Assembly: GCF_027744825.2 (NCBI RefSeq)
Contig: NC_071334.1
Coordinates: 60,145,437 to 60,209,436, forward strand
DNA from: Synchiropus splendidus
Lineage: Eukaryota; Chordata; Actinopteri; Syngnathiformes; Callionymidae
DNA: 64,000 nt
Reading direction: 5' to 3'
The notes beneath the pieces are model-generated. The model was not told the DNA's origin, did no database searches, and saw nothing but the letters and a program-made list of their open reading frames with translations. This document shows positions 27,205 through 45,145 of the stretch, one piece after another. Both the position numbers and the translations under genes were made by a program. Position 1 is the first letter of the stretch. Each line of letters begins with the position of its first letter.

Positions 27205-29862
27205 ATGCAGCACATGCCAGGTAAGCCACCAGTGGTGATGCAGTGGGCCTTCATGGCTCATTCAGACAGAAATGTTTGGAAAATGTTGAGGAAAATACTG
27301 ACAAATACATCTGAGAAATGACTTCAGAAGTGCAGAGTAGCTGCAGTAGAATAGTTTTAAATCAGAGCCGATGTGTTTAGCAGCCATACAAACAAAACTG
27401 CAGATGTGAGGAAGAATTATCACCTATAGAAAGGCTAAGACACTAATGCTAGAGCTGAAAAGTTACCAAAAAAGTGAGCCCAAGCAAGCGAGTCCATGAT
27501 GTTTCCACTGAGATAGTTTCAGACCAAGTAAGTAGAGGGAGAGTAAGAACGCAAGATCTTGAGGGAATGTATGTTACCTTGCATAAACTACTTTGTTTCT
27601 ACTTTGTAAACTAATTTGTATGTGTCTCTGCAGCATATTAGCTTGTAGTTTATGCATGGATTTGTGTTGTGCTAAGCATTTTAAGCAGGATTTGTCACCA
27701 TAGGTTCACTCTAAACAACATCAGAATTTACTGATAATAGAGCGTAAATAGGCAAGTGATTTGTTTATTAATAGTTATGTTCTCCAAGTGCGAAGGCTAA
27801 TATGACTTCATAGCCTCAGAGAATGTAAACGCTGATATCAAAAAGCTTCATATCAGTTCATTTGTTTTGGAATTAGACCCTTTGAATCTAACTTGTGAGA
27901 CCTTTGCTGCCACAGATCTCAAAACGCAGAGCATGCTGAGACCCCCTCAAGCAGCGGAGGCGTACATGGCCGGCGGGGCGAAGATGACCCTGGAGAACGC
28001 CGACCTCTGGAAGTCCTTCCACAGCATCGGCACGGAGATGATCATAACCAAACACGGGCGGTAAGCAGACTGGTGAACAATGGTGCCTGACACGAACTGC
28101 AGTGCAGATCTGAGACCTTCGTCTTGTTCCAGGAGGATGTTTCCACACTGCAGCGTCAGCATAAGCGGCCTCCAGCCTTTCGCCAATTACATCGTCATGG
28201 TAGACATGGTTCCTGTGGACAAGTTCAAATACAAGGTATGATGCAGACACGATGGCTTTGTTCACAGGAAGATCACAGTATGCAAAAGAAGGGCTGCATT
28301 TCAAAGCCTTCCTGTTTGTAAACCCTCTGCCGGAGGCCCATCAATTAGCATCTCATTCACTGTCGGTGAATAGAGAGCAGTCGTCTGAGCATCCAGTCGA
28401 TGGCTCTCACATCAGCCCCGACCCATTTGGTTGGACTGGGCTTTTAACACAAACACGAAAACAACAGTGAGATGCCGGCAGACGGCCAGGGTGGGGGGTG
28501 CAGGGGTTACCGACCTTTGCAATGGTATCAGTACGCTGAGATTTGCTTTCATTCTGCAGTGGAAGAAAGAGCAGTGGGAGTTGGCGGGAGACGCTGAGCC
28601 ACAGCCACCGTGTCGCACATACATGCACCCGGATTCCCCAGCTTCGGGGAGTCACTGGATGAAGCAGCCACTGTCCTTTCTCAAGATGAAGCTCACCAAC
28701 CACACCCTAGACCAACACGGACATGTAAGGTTGACACACACCGGGTCACGTCGCCTTGGATTCAAACAGCAAATAATGGATTCTCTCCTCAGATCATCCT
28801 CCATTCGATGCACCGCTACTACCCCAGGTTCCACATCATCCAGGCAGACAGCCCCTACGCAGTCCGCTGGGTCTCCTACCAGACCTTCTCCTTCACAGAG
28901 ACCACTTTTACTGCTGTGACTGCTTACCAGAACCCAAAGGTACAAACACACCAACAGCACTTTCTGTGTCTGATGTTTGAATTGGTCATTGAAATGGTTC
29001 TTCTATTCGCAAAGATCACAAAGTTGAAGATCGACCACAACCCCTTCGCCAAAGGCTTCAGAGAGGGAGGAACACACTCACATGGCAAGAGGTAAAAACT
29101 GAGGGCACCACAAAACAAGATGTATATATATATATATATATATAAATTATTTTTCCCCATCATTCATCCCCACTGTTTTTGAAAGGCTGTTCACTGTATT
29201 AACAATGTTGTGTTGTTGTTGTCGTAGGTGCCGCTCAGGGAAAAGCCCTCCTGCCAAAAAACCCGCTCTGGACAGGCAAAGGCAGGACCCTTGCACAAGT
29301 CCATCAGGTTTGTTCTCCACAGATAATGCTGTGGCAGTCAGAGGTGGCAGTTGTTTAAAACTGTATTTTTTATTTCAGGCATGCAAACGATGCCCCCGTC
29401 CTCCTCCTTCTACGGTGCGAGTCCTTCTGGGGCAGCGATCAAGAACGAGGCCGTGAGTTACTCACTCAAGTCAGGTCAACTCTCATCCTGGCCTCTGGAG
29501 CACGACCCGACGGAAAGCCTGCACACAGAAGCCCTGGAGCTGCACGAGTACGACTACAGCTGCGAGGAGCAGATGGTGCCCGTGGTTCATCATCCCTACA
29601 GGTTTGTTTCTCTAAACTTGCCGCGACAGCCCTGACTTCAATCTCGCCCTAAACTCGGCTCCGTCTCTCCAGATCCATGGAATACCCCAGAGGTCCGTAT
29701 CCAGAGCAAGATGCAGCGCAGCACACTGTCCAGCCCGCTCATCACCCCCTCACTGCCGTCGACCCGCAGCAACATGGCTACCCTCACCATCATCACCACC
29801 ATCACCACGGCAGCACAGCCGACTGGAGCCAGCACCCGCTCTTCTCCTACTCCTGCTGGTGA
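27205..29862 (+). CDS. tbx16: T-box transcription factor, Tbx16 (spadetail/VegT) type; complete, nine coding exons
   Basis: This is a nuclear DNA-binding regulator. In fish, Tbx16 directs mesoderm progenitor movement and paraxial mesoderm fate. Exons, all phase-checked: 27205-27220, 27916-28060, 28133-28235, 28560-28724, 28793-28939, 29015-29091, 29228-29307, 29379-29601, 29673-29862; about 381 residues. The T-box runs from about residue 25 to 215: [105 protein letters not shown]. The C-terminal part is short and ends in an eight-histidine run and [12 protein letters not shown]. The T-box reads as Tbx16/VegT rather than Tbx6 proper; tbx16-like (the former zebrafish tbx6l) is the main alternative. 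The start is chosen as MQHMP in a 16-nt exon with a GTAAG donor. Its codon phase joins the clear acceptor at 27915 and gives MQHMPDLKTQ. If that exon is wrong, the Met at 27933 is the fallback. Confidence 0.88.
29121..29143. repeat. (TA)n microsatellite in a tbx16 intron
   Basis: About 11 TA units between the sixth and seventh coding exons. Confidence 0.9.
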
Positions 29863-30108
29863 CCCGTTTGGACTGGAACAATGTCACTGACACGTTCTCA
29901 CAAGCCGTGTAAATTGTAAAAATGTGAATAACTGAAGTACTGTTGTTTTTTTTTCCTCAAGAGTTTGGCTTTTATACTATTAAACTGTTGTGTATAGTTG
30001 TTTAAAAAAAGGTTCAATCATTTTGTATTAGTGAAGCTATAGAAACTAACTGGTGATGTGATAACATGGTGTTTGTTGACCTTTGTGGAGTTGTTTTATA
30101 GTAGCTAC

Positions 30109-30114
30109 AATAAA
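30109..30114 (+). terminator. tbx16 polyadenylation signal
   Basis: AATAAA lies 247 bases after the stop codon, followed by a GT-rich stretch (AAGTGTTGG). This gives a short 3'UTR. Confidence 0.6.
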
Positions 30115-30160
30115 TGACAATGATGGAAGCAAAGTGTTGGAAGTCATCACTTTAAAGCAA

Positions 30161-30632
30161 TGTTTTTCAACCGGTGAGCCATTGAAAACTTTATTGACAC
30201 TAGTAGACTGTCAAAGTTTGTGGTTTAAAAGTTAGCTAAATGCTAAATGCAGAGCAAAATAAATGTGCTCCAAAATGCGAAGAGAGAAAGAATCATTGTT
30301 ATGAAGATGAGACAAAGAATGCGAAAGATATCTCTGGAAATTCTCTAGAAAAAATCATCCAAAACAGTTATAAATAAATATAAATAAATAAATGCATCAT
30401 GATATATTTCTGATATATTGCCCAGCCCTTTCTGGATGCATGCAACATGTTACTGCAAATGACATGGTAAAATCGCAGAGTAACAATAGCTACATTTTTC
30501 ACAAATCAAAAGGGATTTTCTACAGGACTTTCCTCTAAGCACAATTGTGCTTTGGCTGAGGTTCCTCTGAGGTTATGTGCCTCGGGATTTATTCAAAGAA
30601 CAAAGTTCTCGGCTTAAAAAAGGTTGAACATC
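30161..30632. mobile_element. Possible hAT-like fragment
   Basis: The left end CAATGTTTTTCAACC and the right end, on the opposite strand, GATGTTCAACCTTTTTT resemble hAT terminal repeats. No convincing 8-bp target duplication was found. It may instead be two unrelated fragments. Confidence 0.3.
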
Positions 30633-30691
30633 ACAGGATAAAACCTAGGTTTCTCAGGTCGCCACAAACCATGACTCAGACACACTGCACC

Positions 30692-31365
30692 CAAGTACTT
30701 AACCATAGGGCTGAAGGTCATGGTTGGCCCCCTAGAGGGCCGCTACAACTTTCTTGTTTTACGCTCAGTTTTAATACACTTGCCACGTATGGTGTCAGTA
30801 GTGTGTCACTGAATAGACAGCTGCAAATCTGTGATGGTTAACAACTATGGAGACCTTCTTGAAAACAAAAAAATGATAAAGAAAGTGATGTCGCCTCCAA
30901 CAGTAAAAACTGTTCCTGAAAGCAGTTTTTAAAATTAAAATGAATTGGAAAATTATATGGCGATAGTTCTATTTACACTTTACTTGTCTTCTTCAGAGTT
31001 CATTTATGAAAAAGAAAAAGATTTATGACATTTAGACGTTATCTTTATTATATTATATATAATTTTTATGTACAGTTTTCCAAATGTTTCAAGTCTATTT
31101 TTCCCTTCTTTTTTTCTAGAGCAAATTCGATCGACCATGACTTCTTCACCCGCTTCTGTCTGACTTTTAATGTCAAATATCTTGGCGCTGATCACATGGT
31201 TTCCAAAGGTTTTGGTTTGTTTCCATGTTATGGTAATTGAACACAAATAAAAGCAGTAATTCTGATATCAGGAATCAAAGTAATGAATCAGTTCTATTAC
31301 TTGAATGGGCCCTGGACCCATTTGTGCTGGGAAAGATGGGCCCTGAGGTCGGCTCGGTCCTTTCT
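30692..31365. mobile_element. Diverged second copy of the 3396 hAT-like element, interrupted and missing its right end
   Basis: It shares CTTAACCATAGGGCTG at its start, ATAAAGAAAGTGATGTCGCC, a TATGGCGATA segment followed by ATTTACACTTTAC, and CTATTACTTGAATGGGCC with the element at 3396-3706, in the same order and orientation. Extra sequence separates these blocks, so this copy is longer. The right terminal inverted repeat is not recognisable after about 31365. Confidence 0.6.
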
Positions 31366-31375
31366 CTGCTATATT

Positions 31376-33280
31376 GCATTTCCTTCAAGTCAGAGGTTTA
31401 TTTATTTTCTTTCTGTTCCAGACTGTGTGCACCAACAGAGGCACATTTATAGTTAATGTACTTTTTAATATGAGAGTGCAGAGCAGCAGGTGCAAATACA
31501 GTACAATGCCTCAAGAAGAAATGTGCCTTATGTTGCAAAAGAAACCAGTTTCTTTTTAAAAGTTTTAAAAAAGTATTGCATTTCCTTGAAATAAATCTGT
31601 CTGATAAATGAGTGCCCTCTAGTGGGCTTTGAAAATGAAGGACACTGCTTCATGAAGCTTCATTCACCCTCTCACCAGGAGTGGTGTTAATGCTAAAATG
31701 TATCAAATCTAAAAGTCAAATAAACAATACCATCTTTATTGTAATTTAGCTTTGATCTCAGTCACTTTTTTTATTCTTGCAGGGTCTTTAGCTACGATCG
31801 ATGGCAAAACCCATTATTCTTTCAAAATGATCTGCTTCTTTTGAACAAGCGTTAACGTTACATGACATTATTTGTGCTTTATGAAGGACACTCAGGTGCA
31901 CAGGTGGACGGCCAGAGTTTTGAGACCGGACTTGGTCATGTGACCATAAAACAAGGGAAAGTACAAACACTTCCATCCGCACATGCTCAATGTCAAGCTG
32001 CCCTCGCCATCCTACACCTGTCATCCGTCCCTGAATCTGCTCAGGTGAGTCAGACAGACAAAAGTGGCAGTGACAGACTGTCGTGACCTGAGAGACAAGT
32101 GACAGCCGGCGTGGGACCACCGACACACTCTGGCACACAGCCCTCGACAGAAGGCGCAGACGTCTGGACCGTGAATATTTTAGAGAGGGGAAGTCAAAAC
32201 TGGGACATTTGGTTCTGAGGCTATGGCCACTTCATTCAGTCTGTTTGCTGGTTATGCACCACGTTCTCAAGACGGGAGCAAGTTGATAGCAATGACAAGC
32301 TTTTGATCTCAGAGACATTGATTCCAGGATTTCGCTTTAAATGGAAATAAGTCCAGTCAGTCTGTTTGTGTTGGTAAAATAAAATATGTTAAAGAAACAC
32401 AACATATACAAATATTGTGAATAAGAAAGTGAACTTGTGGTGACACAGTGAGATTCATACCCCCAAAAAGCTTTTGAGAAGTCTTCAAAGCCCCATCAGG
32501 GCTAAACATATCGTGAGCAAAAGATGTAAATATATGATATATATAGTCACAAATAAAATGTATTTAATACATAGACCACATCGGACATGATGTACAGTGT
32601 ATTTCCTTTATTTTTGCTACTTTCTACAATGTAGATACATACTGAAGAAGCAAATATATGAAGCAGGATACTATTATGTACCAAAGAAAGAAGTGGGTGA
32701 ATGAGAGGTGTTTTCAAATGTTTGACCTGTACGGCATAAATACATATCTAGCAATGTATTTGTTGCTCCACTCTGTCTCTTGTTCATCTAACTGCCCCAT
32801 GAGCTAGTCACGGCGGTCTCACTGGATTATTTAGAACTAAATATGTTGAAAAAATCTGCCCAGTTAGGGATGGTTGGCAACCTAGCCGTCCACGACAAGA
32901 CGCATGCGCCACTGCTAGTGTCTCATTTTGGAGGAGCAATGATTCCACTTCAAGCCTCGGCTGCACGACCAGCGCTGAGAGACTGAGAGTCCATGAAAAT
33001 GGCATCAGCCACAACCCTGACTGGGGAAAAAAAAGTCAGGATTACTCCAGCCCGTCCGAGTATTCACGAGGCGCCATGCAAACACTGCCCTTGAAAACGT
33101 CTCACCACGTCATGTGGACCAGCTGACATCCTTTTCTTAGTACTTCATTAGAAGTCACTAATTGCTTTCTTCCTCTGGGGTGAAGGGAACAGAGATTTGG
33201 AGCGGCAGTGTTTGACAAGAACCACGCTGTGATCTAGATCTGCTCCGACACACACACAGAAGCAAGGTAGTAGATGTAAA
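31376..33280. other. Intergenic region between the converging tbx16 and crkl genes
   Basis: No gene is seen. An interspersed repeat fragment at 31603-31675 contains GTGCCCTCTAGTGGGC. It is related, in inverted orientation, to about 12143-12235. Confidence 0.55.
31603..31675 (-). repeat. Interspersed repeat fragment, related to 12143-12235
   Basis: Read on the minus strand it gives GAAGCTTCATGAAGCAGTG, then a CCTTCATTTTC block, then AGCCCACTAGAGGGCACT. The plus strand at 12143-12235 has the same order: GATGAAGCGTCTTGAAGCAG, CCCTCATTTTC, CTCACTAAGTGGCACT. Confidence 0.6.
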
Positions 33281-33281
33281 T

Positions 33282-33287
33282 TTTATT
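33282..33287 (-). terminator. Candidate crkl polyadenylation signal
   Basis: AATAAA on the minus strand, in the context GTCAATAAAATTTAC, lies about 1.86 kb after the crkl stop codon. The intervening 33288-35145 has no recognisable gene and would be a long 3'UTR. Human CRKL also has a long 3'UTR (known). The assignment here is inferred. Confidence 0.5.
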
Positions 33288-33421
33288 GACTTGTTTTGTA
33301 CATAAAGGGTCAATACCAGCACAAGTGTTAACCATGGGACCTTTTAACACGTGTCGATGGCATGAAATTAAAAAGGCACAATTCTGAACTCGTAAGTCAA
33401 AGACAGGTCAGGCTTTTCTAC

Positions 33422-33450
33422 GTGTGTGTGTGTGTGTGTGAGTGTGTGTG
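33422..33450. repeat. (TG)n microsatellite in the presumed crkl 3'UTR
   Basis: An almost pure TG dinucleotide run of about 29 bp, with one AG interruption. Confidence 0.9.
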
Positions 33451-35145
33451 AAGAGAACACAGTAATACTGTCGATGCCATGAGTAAAGCCACTGAAGCAG
33501 GAGTAAAGATCGGAGCCTATTGCTTCATGAATAGATTTCAGTATGTCAGAGCAGGACAACAGTTGGGGTTCATCAAGCAGATGGCAGGGACATGACAAGA
33601 ACTTCTTTCAATTCAAGGAGATTAGTCAGATAAGCAGCATCGGGCCCCGTCGGAGCCCCTTCTCGGGCCTGGGAGGTCATGCACCGAGACAACCAGCAGG
33701 CATTTTTCCCTTTTTGCTATCACTCGTCTTTACAAAATGTGATTTGACAGTTTGGGAAAGAAAAAAAAAAACATTGACAAAAAAAAAACATACAATGAGA
33801 CAGGCGGTTTACAGCAGAGTCCAAGGGCAAGTCCGCTTGCATAAAAGGTTCCAAAGAGGTTGAAGCCCGTCACTGATATTTTTGACAAAAAGTTAGAGAC
33901 GCAATTATCGTTCTCTCTTCGAGTCAAGGCAACAGCTGGATCTCATTGGCATTCTGGGATATTTCCGCTTCCACACACAAACACACAACCAAACACGCAC
34001 ACAAACAGCCACCGACGCTTCGTTTCCCCCTCACATAGTACACCATCAGTGCCACAACTTAACTGAAATTCTCTGAATTTCATGTCGGACATTTGGTCAC
34101 AAATGTCTAACAAGAATATCTGGCGAGACAGATTCCAAATGTGAAGATGTTTTTAGTACACCAGCTATTCCATTCAGAAAAGAAGAACAAAACAGAAAAA
34201 GTAATTGAAGCGAAAACTAAACCACTTGAGTGACTAAAGATTAGGAGGCATCTGTGCCGGCTTTGTGGTTGAGAAGCTTTTGAAAAACATTGTTGGCATT
34301 GAAAGACGCCAAGCACCTACATCCCGAACTGCTTCTGAAATTTTATCACCAATTCATGAACCCCACACTTCCATGTCATGGAGGATCCTCACAGTCGCTG
34401 AACCACTTGATGTTTTGTTTACTACCCATTTTATGAAGCAACTTCATGCCCTTAAATACTGAGGATCACATTAGTCCAATAAACCACTTTTATTTCAAAC
34501 AAAACCAGTGAGAGGACACGAATCTCATACATGGCACAATTTCCTCAGCAAAATGTTGATCATATGGCAAAAATAAAATGGCTGCCCCGCATTAGAATGG
34601 CACGAACTTTAATGGTGTAACCTCTGACTCTTCGCATCCCACCATTTCACACTCACACAGAATTACAGAACTTGTCCATGTTTAACCAGTAGCTAACAGT
34701 CTCTGTACACATGTAACCCTAGAGTGATGCTTGACCAGTAGGTCAGTTCCTCTTTGTCTCAGTGCTCGACAGTTTTCCCACGTTGGCAACATCCACACAA
34801 AAACACACTCGGACACAACAAACTCCAGAGATTTCAAAGGGAACACATGTTCAAATATCTCATATTAAAAACACAACAGGTTGTGATGGTAATCCGAAGA
34901 CACGCTCAAACTGATGCCCAGTCACAAAGAAATGTAAAAACCAAAAAAGAGGAAAGTAGCAGGGTATGCGGCAGTCATGATTAGTTTGGATCAGAAATCC
35001 AGCACTGTCCGAAGCCGCGGCCACAACAGAGGTGGGTGTTGTTGGCATGGCCCGAGCTGACAAAGCAAGTTACCATAGCGATGTGGATGACAGCCAGGGG
35101 ATTAAGGTGAAAACCGGCACATGGAGGTCCAGCTGGGCTACAACA

Positions 35146-42120
<6,975 letters not shown>

Positions 42121-42496
42121 TAGTATATGTTAGCCACATTTCCCCCTCAGGGAAAGCTGAAGTCACTGAAATATTGACACGTCGTGACGAAATAGAAACG
42201 CTCTAAATTAGAGATATATTTCAACGTCGTTGGTTCCATTTAATAAAAAAAAAAGCATTTTGTGAAATATGACTGAGACACAATGTTTTCTAAAGCTGGT
42301 CAAGGTTCTGTAAAACATTGAATTTGTACCAAAATCAATCTACAACAAAACACAAAACTCTTTAAACGATGTCACGGTGCCTTAATGACGGAGGAGGAAA
42401 GTGAAATATAGTGCAAGCACCTTCCTACCTTGCTTCCATGTGATGACATTCTGAAATAAAACACGTGTCATTTCACTGCATTGTCGTAAATGAGAG

Positions 42497-42690
42497 CTTG
42501 GTCTGTTGTGGTTAAGAAAGAGCTCCATGATTTACCAGTCAGTTCTCACTAGACAACCTTCCTGGAGTGAGGCACTCCTGGAATGTCCAAGTGGGAGGAG
42601 GCCTCAGGGCAGACCCAGGACTCTTTCTCTCAGTTGGCCAGGAATTCCTGCGGAGGAGCCACGGCTTCCTTGGGATAGGAAAGTCTCATG
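42497..42690 (+). mobile_element. Decayed non-LTR retrotransposon (LINE) 3' fragment, A
   Basis: It resembles the 3' part of a common teleost LINE reverse-transcriptase ORF, with a deletion after GATTTACCAGTC. Blocks include GAATGTCCAAGTGGGAGGAG, CAGACCCAGGACTCT and CTCAGTTGGCCAGGAATTCC. It is broken by stops and deletions. The family (possibly RTE/Rex3-like) is from memory and uncertain. Confidence 0.7.
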
Positions 42691-42714
42691 ATGCTGTTAA
42701 AAGAGAATGACAGA

Positions 42715-43425
42715 GAAAGAGAGTTTGGTGGGATCGAATCATTGCTATTTCCAGATGATTTGTTTCTCATGCCTCCATGGTGCAACCTTCAATTCTCAAG
42801 TAAGAAGCAGCTGGGATGAGTATCAGCTCCTGTAAACCTGAGGCTTGCTTCTCAACTGGAAAACGATGGATTGCTCTCTCCGCCTGAGGAATGAGTTCCT
42901 GTCTCAATGTGGAAGTATCTGGAGTCATTGTTCTAGACTGAGGGGGGAAGAGAGTTGGAGATTGGACAGTGGCAGTATTTTAGTTGCTCTACCACACTGT
43001 TGTGTGAGAGAGAGCTGAGCCAAAAGGCAAAGCTCTCTAGTTACTGAACAATCTTCTCTCCGACTCATGAGCTGTGGGTTAAAAACGAGCTCTTGGATAC
43101 AAGCGACTGAAATGAGTTTTCTTTGACGGGTGGCGGGTGTCTCAGAGATAGGGTTAGAAGTTCTGTTACTGAGGAGAACAGAACCTTTTCTTTGTTGAAA
43201 GGAGTCAGTGGAGGTGGTGGATGCCCCCTGAACGCCTCCCTTTGGAAGTGTTTCAGGCACAGCCAGCTGGCAGGAGACCGAGTGGTCGACCCAGGACCAG
43301 GTGGGGGGGATTATATCTCTACATTGGCCTGGGAGCGTCTCGGGATCCCCCCCTTATAGCTGGTGGATGTTGCCTGAGAGATGGGTATTTGGTGTGACCT
43401 TCAGAAGCTGCTGGATGAGGATGTT
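42715..43425 (+). mobile_element. Decayed non-LTR retrotransposon (LINE) 3' fragment, B
   Basis: It covers the reverse-transcriptase catalytic region onward. The sequence around 42745-42775 corresponds to the [F/Y]xDD box but reads as Pro-Asp-Asp. It continues through AGCTGGGATGAGTATCAGC, TTCTCAACTGGAAAACGATG, GAGCTGAGCCAAAAGGCAAA, CATGAGCTGTGGGTTA, GATACAAGCGACTGAAATGA, CCCCCTGAACGCCTCCC and TTGGCCTGGGAGCGTCTCGG. Frame breaks show that it is inactive. Fragment A carries the same 3' portion, so at least two insertions, or a duplication, occurred here. Confidence 0.8.
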
Positions 43426-45145
43426 TTTTTTTTTTTACCTCTGGGTGAGGGATAAAGATGATTGTTTTATGATCTTGACAAATGTGTTGTATGGCTCTTG
43501 GTCAATAAAACGTGTGGATGGTTATCATACGTAATATAGAAGTAAAGTATTTCTCCATACATTTAAATGTATCATTGCACTTTCACAAAAACGTACTTTC
43601 CCAAATTAAAACAGGATTGGAGTTTGCAGCACGTTTTGCTCCACAGGAAATGCTGAGTGCATTTACATGCACGGCCAGTGTTTTTAAAGAAGCTTGAATA
43701 AGGTCAGCACAAAAGAGCTTCACAAAAGCATGTCAAACAAGGCCAACCTTCCCATGATAGAGCCACTTCTTACCGCTGCTGAAAGCAAAGATGCACAGAC
43801 TCAGCTTGACAATAGTTATTTGAAGTTGAGATGCTGGTTGAAACTTGTCACAGAACAGAACTCATTACTGCAACACTGTCTGAATACTAATACAGAGGCA
43901 CCAACTGAGACGGTGCCTCCCACTGCTTGACCAATGTTGTAAAGATTCCTAAATTGGGGGAAAACAGAGAATTCACATATCAAAGAGATAAAGATTGTAG
44001 CATGGTGCTGACTAATGAAAGAAAACAGCAGTGGAGTTATGATACGAACCTTGTTAATTCCCCCCCCCCCCCCCCCCCCCCCCAGATCTAGTTATAACCT
44101 TAAATTCCGAGGAGCTGATGAGTAAGATACTCCTCCACTTTAACCTTCATTGCACCTCCTTCGTCACACTCATCCTCTTCATGTCTTCCATCATCATCAA
44201 CATCAGCATCTAAACCATACAGTACAGTACTTCATGGCAACTCTTAGCTTCTAGTTCTGTCTTGGCGCCCTGATGTCTGTCATGTCTACTTCTTACACCA
44301 CCACGAGTTCACTTGGTCTGTGCCGTACAAAGTTGGAAGGCGTTTGGGGAAGCCCTGATGAGTCAAAAAACAACTTCAAACCAGTCAGGAAGTGACGAAG
44401 TCAACACTCATGACAATACCTTAGCATTAAACCATCATCTAAAGGAATAATAACCATACATAGAGACAACTTGCTGGGGGGATTTTCACGCTGAAATAGC
44501 CTCAGTCTTTTATTTTTGTTGAATTTTTCCATTCACAGTTTTCCATGAGCTTTATTACAATCATGATGAAACTCGTGACAACAATGTCATCCAGTACATC
44601 TCAGTTCATGAGTTTGGACAGTAACATGTGCAAGTGTGTTGTCTTTTGGAGATATACTAAAGAACAAGTGGTGCTACCATCTTAGTCTGTCACTCAGCCC
44701 TGAGTCAGCATATCTTCAGTCAGACGCATAAAAGCAAAGTCCTGATGTTTTAATGGCAGCACTCGCACTACAAGCCAACACCATGCAATCTTAGTTCAGT
44801 TCTCTGCAAAAGCTACACTTGAAAAATGAGAGAGGATTTGAATACATGGTGAGTCTGACAGCCACAATAACCTGTAACCCTCATGCTGCCATCAAACATA
44901 AAGAAGGTGCACCTCTGATTCAAGGCAAAACACACGGAGCAAAATCTGAGAAATGCTTCATTCTGAGAAACTTTTAAAATATCTATTTTATTGCACATCG
45001 CATGTCGATTTACTGAAGTGTGTTTGTCTTCTGTCACCTACCGTCACTCTTTCTTACCAACACAAAAAAGAAGCATGACGTCCCCACATCATGATTCCCA
45101 GCAGAACACAAGCTGAGGTGTGTGTTTGCCACAATATGAAGCATT
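43426..45145. other. Intergenic or ccdc74 3'UTR; no gene seen
   Basis: No family match in any frame. Minus-strand AATAAA signals occur at 44987-44992 (154 bases after the ccdc74 stop codon) and 44509-44514. The nearer one is the likelier ccdc74 3' end. Confidence 0.5.
44060..44083. repeat. Homopolymer C tract (24 bp)
   Basis: Twenty-four consecutive C residues on the plus strand. The length may be affected by sequencing or assembly error. Confidence 0.9.
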
